Under the pieces are notes generated by a model. The model saw only the letters and a program-made list of their open reading frames with translations. It ran no database searches and was not told where the DNA came from. Below, piece by piece: positions 25,201 through 37,252 of a stretch of 64,000 nt of DNA; within the stretch, counting starts at the first letter, position 1, and every line of letters begins with the position of its first letter. Position numbers and translations under genes: made by a program. Source of the stretch: Hypericum androsaemum (taxonomy: Eukaryota; Streptophyta; Magnoliopsida; Malpighiales; Hypericaceae); contig OZ023184.1 of NCBI GenBank assembly GCA_963995505.1, forward strand, positions 5,580,001 to 5,644,000, in the 5' to 3' direction.

Positions 25201-26301
25201 ATTATATGGCTAGGAGACTTGAATTACCGGCTTAAAGCCGCTGATTTGGGATACACCCACGAGCTACTAAAGAAGAATGACTGGGATGCCCTCTTGGAGA
25301 AAGATCAGGTGAAGCTTCTATTATTAATTTCAGCTTCTAGTTGACGACCAATTAAGTTATTTTTGTCGCAACATTTTTTTCTTCCTCAGTTTTAAATTTG
25401 TGTGTGTTTTTTTGGGCAGTTAAAAATAGAGCAAAGAGCTGGTAGAGTGTTCAAAGGATGGGAAGAAGGGAGAATATACTTCCCTCCAACTTACAAGTAC
25501 CTCACCGATTCCGATCACTACGTCGCCGAGAACGGCAATTCCAAATCTAAAGAGAAACGACGAATACCTGCCTGGTAGGCTTTTTCAATACCCATTTAGC
25601 TTGTTTTTCTTGTGTGACACGAATTTAAATTGATCGAAATATCTGATTATCAAGTGATATAATATCATATCTCTTTTGCACACTTAGAAAAGCGAAATTC
25701 AATTATATTGATTTTCTAATTAAATGTCAAACAATTTCTGTGCGTTAGTCTATTAGAATACTAAATGATCTTCTGCTGGGAGCTAAAGTCAAAATAACAA
25801 CTCAGCGTTATGTGTACCAATTAAGATACCATGTGGATCAGATCTAGCATCTTTGATTATTGTCAATTTTTTTTGGGATAAGTTGATTATTGTCAATTTG
25901 CATTGATTAATTTAATCAAGTAATTCCCACTAATCATTCAGATCAAATTGTTCGAATTCGAGTGTAGAAACTGACATAACATGTAATTACCTCCAATGTT
26001 GATTTTTTTATGTAATTGAAACATAATTGGTAGGTGCGACCGTATACTTTGGAGAGGAGAAGATCTAAAACAAATGTGTTACGTGAGAGGAGAGTCCAGA
26101 TTTTCGGACCACAGGCCTGTCTACTCTCTCTTCTCGGTCCACGTCAGCATCAGAGGACGACCAAACGACAGGTTTGATCGCCAACCCAACTACCCAAGGA
26201 GGTCCTCCACCAGTTCTCTTCTCCAATCCGCTTGCGTGGCGGCCAAGGTACAGGCCGAGGAGCTTCTGGAACCCTCTCTACGTGGAGCAGAGTCTCTTTG
26301 A
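22207..26301 (+). CDS. Type I inositol polyphosphate 5-phosphatase
   Basis: Removes the 5-phosphate from inositol phosphates and/or phosphoinositides, ending InsP3-type signals. Ten exons join in phase to 524 residues: 22207-22233, 22340-22436, 22569-22643, 23603-23696, 24062-24166, 24282-24723, 24838-25037, 25197-25308, 25420-25574 and 26034-26301. The plant type I head [15 protein letters not shown] is followed by the catalytic fold: TWNVGG (103-108), [14 protein letters not shown], a plant-specific acidic Ser-rich insert, [36 protein letters not shown] (GDLNYR 353-358), [11 protein letters not shown] and SDHRPV (460-465). All Mg-binding and catalytic motifs are present. Overall it is closest in layout to the Arabidopsis 5PTase4/BST1-type group. 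Introns 4 and 6 need GC donors (23697 and 24724); using GT sites instead breaks the frame or inserts unconserved residues. No WD repeats, so it is not type II. Confidence 0.93.
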
Positions 26302-26899
26302 CCTGGACATGAAGAAGTCAGCAACAATTGGTATATTACTAGTATAGTGAAATTACTCGCACGACGCCGTGATTTTTAACGGTATGGGAAGACAGTGCTC
26401 GAGAAATTGAAGTTGAAGTTGGATATCATATAAGTCAATTGGCGTACTCGTATTTATGGATTAATTTTGGAGTATGGTACTTAGCAGATACTAAATAGAA
26501 AAGTATAATATCTTTTTTTGTTTTGTAAAAAAGGCCGGGTTATTTATGGTCAGGTATTGGTTTTATACTTTCTACTGAGATAATACAAGTGGTTTCTATA
26601 TACTTTCGTTATCATTGTTAATGTTGTTCAAACGGCTGTAATCCGATGAAGTAATTTTCAGATTGAAATATAAGTTAGGAATCACCATAAATGACGAGAT
26701 TGTTAGCTATTAGCTTTATTCTGAGAGTATGAATATCTATCGCATTGGAAATAAAACAACTCTTTTCTCATTTACTATTTACCATTTTTTTCACTGAATT
26801 TTTCGGTATTTGAATTTTTAATGAGACCGTCCACTATAATCCTCGTTCAGTCAAACTCAGGGGAGGGGTGATGGGAATCACGGATGTGGGTTAGATTTA
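26302..26899. other. 5-phosphatase 3' flank
   Basis: Probable 3' UTR and AT-rich spacer. Nothing else is recognised before the Pack-MULE. Confidence 0.4.
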
Positions 26900-28328
26900 A
26901 GATAAATTACTTCCTAGTCCCTGATGTTTGATCATTCTCCCTCTCAAGTCTCTGCATTTCTAAAATCTATGCTGACGTCCCCCATATTTGGTTTTAGAAA
27001 CTCTCGGGTCCCTAACTGACGTCATCACCTCTTTTTTCATTTTTGATCATGGAAATGACTATTATATCTCTTTGGTCATCTTCTCAGTCGAATTCAACAT
27101 TCCGATCATCTTCTCCGACGACTCTTAGTATTTTTTGGCGAACTTTTCTGGCAAAAAAAATATTTCAAAATACAAACCAACGAGAAAAAACACCACGGAT
27201 GGATATGGATCTAACAAGATAAAAACCTAAGACAAATAACCCTAATTTATGATTCCATGTTAACCGACGAGCAAAAAATAATCCGAGACAAATATGGACA
27301 AATATTGCCCCGAACCTGCCACCGCTGACGGTGCCGGAGATCAGGGTGAAGGGCCAGGTCGGGTTCCAATCGGTGAGGACCCGCCGGGGATCGATGAACC
27401 ACCACGCTGCCTCCGTCCACTGGCACGAGGACGTCATCTTCATCTCCGACGAGTCTCTCGAAGATTCCCTCATTCTCCTCGTTGAGGACCACACTGGCAG
27501 CTGCAAGGATGCCGGCATCGCTCTGATCGGCCATGTCACAGTCCCCATCAGCTCTATCGTCGATGACAGTTGTGAAGGTCACTGTGGTGAAGCGCTTCTC
27601 TCACCGTCGTCTAGATCTCCCCCCTCCTATCCATCCCCTCTATCCATCCACTTTACCCATAAGAAGTTGAAAGTTGGCTTATCTCGCCGCCCGTGGGAGT
27701 TTCTCAGTGTTGAATTTACGTTTGTTCATGTTTCAAAATTTGCTTGGAAAATTAAAGGTTGAGCTATTTTATTTTTGGAAATTTGAGAAGGAAAACGGAT
27801 AGAGGTTGAAGGTTGATGATTTTTTTGTTATGGGTGATTTTTTAGGCCGGAAAACTTCGCCGGAGTTCGCCAGAAAAGACGAAGAGTCGCCTGAGAAGAT
27901 GACCAAAGGGGTATAATAGCTATTTCCATGACCAAAAATGAAAAAAGAACCGATGACGTATCACGTACTCGGGACTGTAAAGATAATAAAAAATATTAGT
28001 AGTGACTACTCTGTAATAAGCCATAGTATAAGTACTAGATGAGTAGTGATTGTAGGGGTGTTATTGTCATTTCATATCAATATCAATTGATTCTATCTTC
28101 TTCTCCAATTTCTCTCTCTTTTCTCCCTCTCTATCACCCTTCTATTCTATCGTTCCCCAATTCTACCAAATTAGGGTTCTTATTCCTAATTTCTCGATCA
28201 AGATCGTGACAAGACGTCAGCAAGGGATCTGAGAGTTTCTAAAACCAAACACGGAGAACGTCAGCATGAATTTTAGAAATGCAGGGACCCAAGGAGAAAG
28301 ATGACCAAATACCAAAGGTAATTTACCC
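26900..28328. mobile_element. Pack-MULE carrying a C2-domain fragment
   Basis: The ends are inverted copies about 240 bp long, with shared blocks such as CTCTCAAGTCTCTGCATTTC, ATGCTGACGT, GGTTTTAGAAACTCTC, GGAAATGACTATTATA and GGTCATCTTCTCAG. Flanking 9-bp sequences TTAGATTTA (26891-26899) and TTATATTTA (28329-28337) agree at 8 of 9 positions, as expected of an aged MULE target duplication. The right arm is itself split by about 240 bp of unrelated AT- and CT-rich DNA (about 27962-28200). The centre (27290-27600) is GC-rich and codes for part of a host gene. Confidence 0.85.
27295..27595 (+). pseudogene. Captured C2-domain gene fragment (MCTP-like)
   Basis: The plus strand is open for RTRRGSMNHHAASVHWHEDV, then IFISDESLEDSLILLVEDH and IGHVTVPISSIVDD. 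This is the W-x-E-x-x-F ... LxVED ... G-x-x-x-V/I-P layout of a C2 domain in plant multiple C2 domain and transmembrane (MCTP) proteins. Only part of one C2 domain is present, with no transmembrane region, so it is a captured piece rather than a gene. A single ATG-initiated frame from 27331 to 27762 could make a 143-residue chimera if transcribed. The family assignment is moderate. Confidence 0.6.
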
Positions 28329-29819
28329 TTATATTTATGTACGAATGGGTAGATCATTCTTGACACCATTAGAATAGTTTTGGTTGTAATTTTCTTTTTC
28401 TCCTTCACATCATTTTTAATAAAGCATTTTACCTATAAAAAAAATATAAGTGAAGGACGCTAACTAGCTATGGAAAAATAACAATAAAGTGGGTGATAGA
28501 ACTGGTCTTTGGATTCTCCATGACTTTGGTTTTTGGTTTGGTTGTTTGTATATGTGTACTTTCGGGTCTGGGTTTGTCTCAACCTTGGGACGTTTTTGAT
28601 ATTCTTTTGGCGTTACCTTAGATTACGTACTTTGATGCTGCATATCATTGTTTTATGTTTGATATGTTTTATCAAGTACTGATAACCATGGTGTAACCTC
28701 CCTTAGTTAGATCTTTTAAAACGAATGATATTTTACTTGAAAAAAAAATGAATGACAGAACTTTTAATGCATACAACTTCTGCAATAGCGTTTTGTATAT
28801 TCAATCAAGCAAACTAAGAACAAACGAATATTAGTGAACACTACTTTTTGCGTAAAATTTATTTGGTCGAATAATCCGAGTTCAAATAGTAGGCTCTGAC
28901 TGAAAGAAATTTCTAGCTAAAACAATCTTATGAAACTGATAAATTAAGATTAAATCTGACAAGGCAAAAAACATTTTTTGCAAAAAATTAACTCAAATAA
29001 ATTTTCAGAATTTTACTCGAAATTTCAAATTATTCACCATAAAACCTACAATTTTTTTTTCGAGAAAAAAGCTACGGGCTTGATTGCAACGAATGAGAGA
29101 GTTGTTTTAACCTAATTACCAAGTCTCAAATTCGAACCTCTGTGAGCACATAAGCATTAAATTCTTGTTTGGAGAGCTTTTCCACTCTTATCCGAATCTA
29201 GACTAGTGGGCTCAGTGAGTTTCCAGATATCAAGTAGTATAAACCAGAAAAGGTGCCGCAAAAGGTCCAATGGGCCTTTTCGGGTTCTTGAGCCCAATCC
29301 AGCATAACGCAAAGGCCCACTAAGTACCCTCGAAACTTGCCAGCAATCTCCCCGCACGCACCGCACCGCACCGCCCCGCCCTTTCATGTCCCTCTCTTTC
29401 TCTCTCTTCGCCACCCCACCCACCAACCCGTCTCTCTCTCCCTGACTTCCAAGACAGCATCCTACACGTGTACGGCCCCGATCGCCCCCCTGCGACCCTC
29501 GATCGTGCGGGGCACACCACCATATTTTATCGCCTCCCTCCGCCAAAAATCCTTCACAATTGATACATACAAAATTATAATTAAAAAAAGAAGAAGACCA
29601 AAACGCTTCCCACTGTTCCAGCTCACCGGATCTCGCCGCGACCGGCGTAGGCTTCGGCCACCTCAACCGACCCGACTGTACGGTCATTTCCGATTCCTCT
29701 CTCTCTCTCTATATATTTATTTATTTATTTCCGCTTTTTTTCTATTACCGGGTTTTGTCTGTTCAAATTTCACTCCAAGCAAGTATCGATTTTTGGCTTC
29801 GTCCTCGGCGATTAATGCA
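28329..29819. other. Spacer and promoter/leader of the TDBD gene
   Basis: AT-rich spacer up to about 29200, then a GC- and CT-rich promoter-like stretch (29330-29720) with CT-repeat runs near 29395-29440 and 29695-29712 and a TATATATTT near 29711. No separate gene is supported; long open frames at 29157-29867 on both strands reflect base composition. Confidence 0.4.
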
Positions 29820-29840
29820 TTAGGGTTAGGGTTAGGGTTT
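29820..29840 (+). promoter_or_regulatory. Telo-box run (three TTAGGG units)
   Basis: Three exact tandem TTAGGG units followed by TTT lie about 155 bp upstream of the ATG of the TDBD gene, probably in its leader or first intron. Short telo-boxes are common in plant promoters, where TRB-type Myb proteins bind them. Three units in series is longer than the usual one or two. Confidence 0.75.
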
Positions 29841-29994
29841 TTCTTTTTTGGCATTTGGACTCAGTAGCGAGACTGTTAATTTTCTATATTTTTTGGGGAA
29901 TTTTTTTCTCTCTGAGCAGGACACAGGTTGGTGATCCTGCATGTGATCGGAGTCGCCGGAATCCGACTTCCTAAAAATAGACATTGGAGGGAAC

Positions 29995-32226
29995 ATGGTA
30001 TGTTTTTATTCGCGAAATCGGGTTCTTTCTTTTTATGTTGCTTTTCCTGTTATCGAATGGGCTTCTTTAACTATGACAATGCGGGTTCTTGGTAAGGGAA
30101 TTTCGTTGCATGTCGTTTCGGATGTGTGAATTTGTCTCGTTTAAGGTTTAAGTAGACGTATTTCGTGGGAGTGTCTCGATTTCACTCGGGCGGACTAGGG
30201 CAGTAGGAGGATTTTGTTGCATGTGACTTTTTGTATGAAATGGGTAAATCCGGTGGATCCAACGCCGAGTTTTCTGCCCTTGTTGGTTCTGTTTGGTTTT
30301 GTAACAATTTTTTTTTAATGAATGATTCTGGTCGTTTTTTCCAGAATCAAAGTTTTTGGGCAGCAAAGGTTGATGGGAGCTTCAATGAGGATGAAGTTAG
30401 CTATGACAGTTCTTCTAGAACTGAGCCCAAGAGGTCTCATCAGTGGTTTGCGGATGGTCCCGAAGTAGGGTTGTTTCCTAACAAGAGACAGGCCGTGGGA
30501 GTTCCGAATACCAGCTTGTTTCAAGGGATGCTTAATACGAATAGCGCTGCTTGGGTTCATGGGTCTGGTTTTCATCCAATCTCTGGCCATTTCAGTGAAC
30601 GGTTATTTGATCCGGAGGGTGGCAGGAATGGGGATCTGGAGGATAGGAACGCTTCATTAGTTGGCTTGGATAAACTTGGCGAGGACAGAAAGTTGGACGG
30701 GGGTTTATTTCTTAATGATTCTTCATCTAGCTTATCTATCTCTCACCATCTGGAAGATCCCAGATTGGGTCTAAATTATGGAGGAATCCGTAAGGTGAAG
30801 GTGAGTCAAGTCAAGGAATCCGAAGACATGATGCCTGCTTCTTTGGAAACTGGTTATGGGAGAATGGATAATAATCCCATGTCGACGCCACATTCATTTA
30901 GCAATGCCAATGATGATATCATGCCTGTAGGTCTTGGCTATAGCAAAGGGGATGGGAGCGTAATGACTTCTGGGGAAACTTACGACAGTGAGAATAATAT
31001 CTTTATATCAATGGGACAGCCTTATGGTAGGATGAATGGCAATTTGTCTTCAGGTCAGGCCTATAAAGATGATAAGAGTACCATAGGTATGGTGCCGACA
31101 TTTGGTAAAGGTGATTTTATCTCTATGGGAAGCCAGACTTTCGATAGGAGCGATGAAAAACCCCTATCATTAGGGCATACCTACAATGAAGTCAATGGAA
31201 GTGACAGTCTAATCCCGCAAAGCTATAGCAACTTAGATAATGGTAGTATGACTATGTGTCACCCTCGCAGCAGGGGGGAGAGTACTATAATATCTTTCGG
31301 GGGATATGATGATACTGATGCAAACGCACGACTTGTATCAAGTTATGAACTATTTGCATCTCAACCTTCTTTTCATTTGTCGGAAGCTAACAGTGACGAC
31401 CTGTTGGTTAATTCAAGTGTAGATATGCTTGTGATTGATGGTCATGCAGCATCTGCTGGAACAACAAATAACTCTAGGAAGAAAGATGATCCCAAGACAT
31501 CTAAGAAGGCTTCTTCCAATAGCTTCCCTTCAAATGTCCGAAGCCTGCTGTCAACTGGTATGCTTGATGGAGTTTCGGTGAAGTACATAGCATGGTCACG
31601 TGAGGTAAAATGAATATTCTAGCTTTTGTGCCTTAACTCACCTTTCCCTGGTGAAATATATGGTTTGCCCTTGTCTTTCAGAAGGAGCTCCGTGGAGTTA
31701 TAAAAGGAACTGGGTATTTGTGTGGCTGCCAGACATGTAATTTCTCGAAGGTGAGGAATTACAGTATGACCTCTTATAGCTTTAATCAGTAAATTGATCC
31801 TTTCTTTCATAGCCTAGTGTATTAATCAGCGCTTTTATAGGTAGTCAATGCATACGAGTTTGAGCGGCATGCCAATTGCAAAACAAAGCACCCCAACAAT
31901 CACATATACTTTGAGAATGGAAAGACTATATATGGTATCGTCCAGGAACTAAGAAGTACGCCCCAGAATGTGCTGTTTGATGTTATGCAGACGATTACTG
32001 GTTCCGCTATCAACCAAAAGTCATTTCGTCTTTGGAAAGGTGATGTCAAGTCGCTACTTCCTTATTTATTCTGCTTAAAACTTTTCAATGTACTTCATTC
32101 TTACTTGGCATAAGAATCAATATTTCTTCTTTTGATTGCTGAATATATCTGTGCTGCATGTTCTCTTTGGCAGAATCCTTTCAAGCTGCAACTCGAGAGC
32201 TTCAACGTATATATGGTAAAGAATAG
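29995..32226 (+). CDS. Nuclear TDBD-type (Tify-domain-binding) protein
   Basis: Member of a small plant family of nuclear proteins with a C-terminal Cys-containing 'Tify domain binding domain'; the function is unclear, possibly transcriptional. Five coding exons: 29995-29997 (the initiator ATG alone, then GTATGT), 30345-31604, 31682-31750, 31841-32039 and 32174-32226, giving 527 residues. Exon 2 starts NQSFWAAK, as is usual for the family, and carries loosely repeated GxxYG/SMGxxY blocks in a Ser/Asp/Gly-rich region. The conserved C-terminus is VRSLLSTGMLDGVSVKYIAW, then LRGVIKGTGYLCGCQTCN, VVNAYEFERHA-CKTKHPNNHI, FENGKTIYGIVQEL and ATRELQRIYGKE, then stop. An alternative start inside exon 2 frame (30231) would lie in intron 1 and is unlikely. 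The terminal donor-like GGTAAAG at 32215 makes the last few residues uncertain. Confidence 0.86.
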
Positions 32227-34701
32227 GGTTAAGCTATCGCATGAGAAGCCAACTTTTGAATCGTGGGACTGGGGTCAACTTCATTTTGTGCTTAGAAAAG
32301 TGGCTCTTAGACCCAGTTTTTGACTTGAATGCTATAACAGGAACATAAACTTGAGGGCGAGAACTACCGTCAAGCAGTGAACCTGGCCAACATAGCCATG
32401 AAGGAAATCGGTCATCAATGTAATACTCCATTTTGTGCACTTCCAATGGTAATTGACAGTGGGTAGGATAAACGAAGCTTAACTTTGGTGTCCGGCAGAA
32501 AGTTTACATACTCTCAGGTCTGCTCGCTGCTGGTTTCTGCAAGCTATTTTCTCTTTTTAAATGTAGTTCGTAACTCTCCTCTAAATGCAAAAGGGAGATG
32601 GCCTCTGCGATCCTACGCTCCCGGAGAGAGCTTATTCTGCACTCTGTAGTTCCCGCGAAGTAGGGACATCGAGGGTCGTCGGATCATTTCGAAAATGGAA
32701 CGAAAAGGATAACCGGAGACAAGTTGAAACTGCATATTTTTAGCACACTTCTACTAGTCAGCTGTACGACACACCATACTTGGTGTTTAAATCGTACAGA
32801 AAACAACTTATAGAGTCCCTTTGATTCTATTTGGCTTATTTCCCCTTCAGGGTAGGTCTTGCAAATCAAGTGATTGCTGCTTAAAGCCTTCCTTCCCGCC
32901 AGCAACTACACCCAATGTCTGCTCTATGGGTTTTATCGCTTGATCATCAGGTTCCGCTGATGGGTATTTGCAGTCCTTGCTTTTACCCCATACTACCAGA
33001 TACAAGCCTCCAACTATATGACGATTGCACCGATTACCCTGCATCAAATCAAAGATTCAGGTCGGAACAGAATGGATGACATCGATTATCCGAGTTGGAA
33101 TCGAATGGAAAAGGAGTTCCTGGCTGTGTTCTTTACCTTCCCAAGAACATCTGCTCTCACAAGATGATGGAGCTCATGACTGCAACTATGACCGTGCACA
33201 GCGGAAAACTGGTCCTCTTTCTTTCATTACCACTCCTTGGATGTAATAAGCTAATCCGGAGCAGACAACCCCCTGCATCCATTCATTTTCGAAGCACGAG
33301 ACATCCTCGAATGAACTAGAGCTGGTGGCGCAGCCAGAAACATATTGTGAAGGAGAATTACTGGGTGGATTAGTGAAGCAAGTATAATCTTACACTGTAA
33401 ATTGCTGCAAATAACTTGGTGTCCCAGCTTATAGACCAGACAGCCGTATTTCCTCGTTCCATAATGAGCGCTACTACGCTACCCGCCATCGTTCCGAAGA
33501 GACAGATCCATGCCGTAAGAGAGAGCTCTGCGGGATATGTTTTCAGTGTGATTGCCTGCAAAACAAAAGCAGACAGTAGCAAATTAGAGGCTGTAATTCT
33601 CACCGACGAAAATTAGTCGAACCACCAAGTACGCAGACCAGCAGTCTTGTCTCGAGTTCGAAGAATAAGAAGAATCCACCAATTTACTTGTAGAGTCATG
33701 AAACAGGCCCAGCCGAAGCACCCAATAGTGATCAATATGGCACCAATTATGCAGTGGTGGAGATCTCTCTCCCCCGCTTGTTGTCCATGGAAATCTGATT
33801 TGGGCCTAAACATGTCTACAATTGGGCCTCTCACTAAAGTCATGATCATAGCACCTGATACTGTAGCAATTGTCCCGGCTCTCTTGGCTTGGCTGTGGAC
33901 AGATCTAATCCTCACATTGTCGAGCCTGACAGGACAAAAATCACTTTCATAGACATGCAGAGAGTGAAAATTTATTCGAACGAACGAGAAGATTCTGGGT
34001 TCAATCCATTGTAATTATGTTCTCGTATGTAATTTAGCCCGGTGATAGAAAGTTATTCTAACATGAGTAGTCACCAACCATAGTGAATATAGTTGATATT
34101 AATTAAATTCGGCGTTTTTAAAGTTCGTACATTAAACGTTTTTTAGATTTAAAAAAAAAATTTTAAAAGTTTGATCCCACCTTACGATCCAAGCCATAGC
34201 AAAGGTGATGGCCGGAAGAATATTGAGAATAGCAGCTGCAAATGTTGCTGTTGTGTACTTCATGCCTAGGAAATACAAGTTCTGATCAATCGCCGGCCTG
34301 CCAAAGGAAATTAAAAATATATGTTAAAATGTCCCGATTCATGCTTCAATCCATTCCACAAAATATTAATTATTAGCTAAATACATATACTCTAAATTGG
34401 GCTATAGAGGTTGAAAATTACTCCAATATACTTGGCGCCAATATCTTGATGAAATCTGAACGAGTTATTTTGGGCCTAATTTCTCTGCAAAATAACACGT
34501 TATCAATCAAATGTAAGTTCATCCCAAAAAAAATTTTAAAAGGTAAAAGTTGTGTTGCACCTCAGAAAGACACTAAACTCTTATACCAAACTGTATCGAA
34601 ATACATATCTTTATGTAATAGAGAAACGACTATCCTAGAAAAGCGATAGACGACTATTAGGACTAAAACTCCTAGGAGCATAATGAGATCACGACCAAAC
34701 A

Positions 34702-35840
34702 TCAATGAGGGTCAAAGCGCTTGGCACGATTTCCACGCGCCGATTCCTTGAATCGTAAAAGAGTCGTTGAGTAGTCTTCCGTCAAAGAGAGACCCACTAG
34801 CATTGCGGTATTTAAAGCCTTGGTCACTTGCTCCTCATCACACGCATCATCTCTAACCTCCGGATCAACAACGGAAGGCAGAGTATATTGATCGAAAAAA
34901 GGCAAGGACGGGAGTTTAATCTTTACCTTACGTAACATAATCTTTTGTAGGGCTGCCGCTTTACTGGTGACCTTTCTTTGTCGAGTACTTGTTCGTGTTG
35001 AAGACACCAGGGGAGCAGGTAAGGAGCATAGAACAACATCTGGGATCAGATGCTGGTCCTCAACCTCAATAGAAGCAAGGACGGGAACATCGAAAAGATC
35101 CGCAATAGCTAAAGTGTCTTTTACCTCAACAGGTACAGCGACTACTTCATGCTCTTCAGCCGGGATATCAGTAGTGGACAGAACAGGAGAAGTTGCAATA
35201 GCCAACGCCCTCTCCAAAGCCACGGCCTCCACCATAGTAGGATCCAACAGCGAAACACAAGGTGATGCACGCTCTTCCTGCACCAAGCCTTCTAAGATAG
35301 TAATAAAAGCCAAAGCTGAGCTCTCCTCCACTTCCAAAGTCAAATCAGGGGGATGTACATTTGTCTTCCCGAGAACCGTATCTTGTAAAGCAAGAGGGAG
35401 AACGTCATTAACTTGTAACGATTCCTCACTCTCCAATAAATCATCTTCACACAAAACATCAAAAGCATTATGAACAAGGACAATATCATTCTCACGTGAT
35501 TCAACTAAAGGATCAAACGACCCACTAGTTGTGTTAGTAGTCGCCCGCGGCTGCCATTCTTGTAAATTCTTCTTAGAGCCTGCATCGACCACCTGCTTCC
35601 CACGAGCAATCTCACGACGTGTAGCCTGCTTCACTCCTCCTTCCCTATGATGCAACCTGCGATAATTTGATGACCTATGTCCAATTACTTGGCAATGATC
35701 ACAAAAGTTAGGCAGATTCTCATAGACCAAGTCTACCAAATAGCTCTTATCTTGTTGCCTCAAATAAACTTATTTTCGACGCGGCTTGGTCATATCCATA
35801 TCAACTAGAACCTGTACTGAGGCACCGTTGAAGACCTTTT
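34702..35840 (-). pseudogene. LINE ORF1 C-terminal part with decayed zinc knuckle
   Basis: Upstream of the open frame, VFNGASVQVLVDMDMTKPRRK is readable but ends in a stop, and then the frame continues LRQQDKSYLVDLVYENLPNF with a zinc knuckle CDHCQVIGHRSSNY. The last ligand of the C-x2-C-x4-H-x4-C knuckle is Tyr instead of Cys. The rest is an acidic, low-similarity tail typical of plant L1 ORF1. A second, degenerate ORF1-like tail may exist at 53593-54000. Confidence 0.7.
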
Positions 35841-36549
35841 GGGGTAATTATTTTGGGTGTGGCATTAGATACCATTTCTCATAGTTTTAATGTTGATAGA
35901 TGTGCATCTAATTTCCTAGGATTTTGCTCTTCAAATAAAAGGTGTAATTAACTTGGGGTTTACTTTGAGGAGTAATAAATTTTACTTATTAAAAAAAGAG
36001 TCACTTCTAATTTTAGAAAGTTTGTTCGGAATATTATCACTTCGTATTTTCACGTTTAATTACAAAAATAAAGAAGGCCCAATGTAGGATAAATTGGAAC
36101 AAGTCTGAGAAAAGCACGAAGTAATTGCAACCTGAAGCCGCATTTTCTTTCAGGGCTCTTCTAAACGCGGCTGGATGAGCGAATCATATAATAACCTAAC
36201 TGAGATTATGTAGATAAGTTCCCTTTCTCCGTCTGCTGTCCATGTTAATTTTAGACCACTTGTTGTTCTTAATGCTCGTGGTTCTCCCAACCCATACTCT
36301 CCAGATATTCTCAAGTCGTCAGCTACATGATTTCATATTTTTTAAAAGATAAATTTTTATGCCAATATATTGAACTCTGAACATCCATCAATTCTTATAC
36401 GTCTTGTCTCAAATATGCTTTTGCTACACGATTGCATATTTTCCTAAGGTTTTTCGTTTCTTTTTGCGAGAATCTTAGTCGAGATTTATTAGTTATTTCA
36501 TCTACACGGTTGAAAAACTTATCCAGTCTTTTTTTTAAGGAAAAAAGTG

Positions 36550-37252
36550 TTGAGAATTTTTTGCTCGACTCGACATGTTCCATGCTCAAGCCAACTAGCT
36601 TAACTCAAACTTTTGCTCTAGTGGAACTGACCTTACTTGGTCTAAAGAATGGTTCCCAGGGCTGCAAGTAGAGAATGCCCTGAGGTAATTTCCACACAGG
36701 CAAAGCCCACACTTCATCCCTGTCTTTCTCCAAAGCAAATTTGAACCTGAAGTATCCGAGTCCCAATGGAAGCATCTTCACCTCCTGAACATGCCACACC
36801 TTTAATATCGAACTACGCAACTCATAGGACAAGCATGTCTTGCTCCCTTTCGGGATGATCAATCTTCCAATTAGAGCTTTCCGTCCATAACTCACACAAG
36901 TGTCTGACCTATTCTTGTTCAAGACAACCTCAGGAATAACACCATCACAGATAGGTCGAATATAATTATCTGTGTTGATCCAACCACCTTGCTGGGGGTG
37001 GGCAGAGGCAGCATAAGAGCGTGGTGGCTTCGGGTTCTGCGTGTCCGTCATACGATTCAGGGTAGCATGTTGACTGCCCTGCTCTCCGTCGCGAGGGCCT
37101 CCCCCAATCGGACCACCACGTTGAACCAGTTGTAGAAGAGGAGACAAACAGGCCTGGATCGCCACGACGACAGAGGGCTCCAAGTCCAAAGAGGAAACCA
37201 ACGCTGGAGAGGGGCCACCCATCGATCCAGGAGGCAGCGGGGGCTGCATCAT
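36550..37252 (-). pseudogene. LINE ORF1 N-terminal part (DUF4283 domain)
   Basis: A proline-rich head is followed by a DUF4283 domain: KALIGRLIIPKGSK, then LGLGYFRFKFALEKDRDEVW and LQPWEPFFRPSKVSSTRAKV. At the position of the conserved Trp (family AKVWV) the codon is TGA, after which VKLVGLSMEHVESS continues in frame. The domain is then cut off by unrelated DNA. Confidence 0.72.

Noticed and set aside
29157..29867. Two 176-codon frames on opposite strands upstream of the TDBD gene
   Set aside because: GC- and CT-rich promoter/leader composition; no domain and no exon structure.
34967..35473. 168-codon plus-strand frame opposite the LINE ORF1
   Set aside because: Antisense shadow of the LINE ORF1; no motif of its own.
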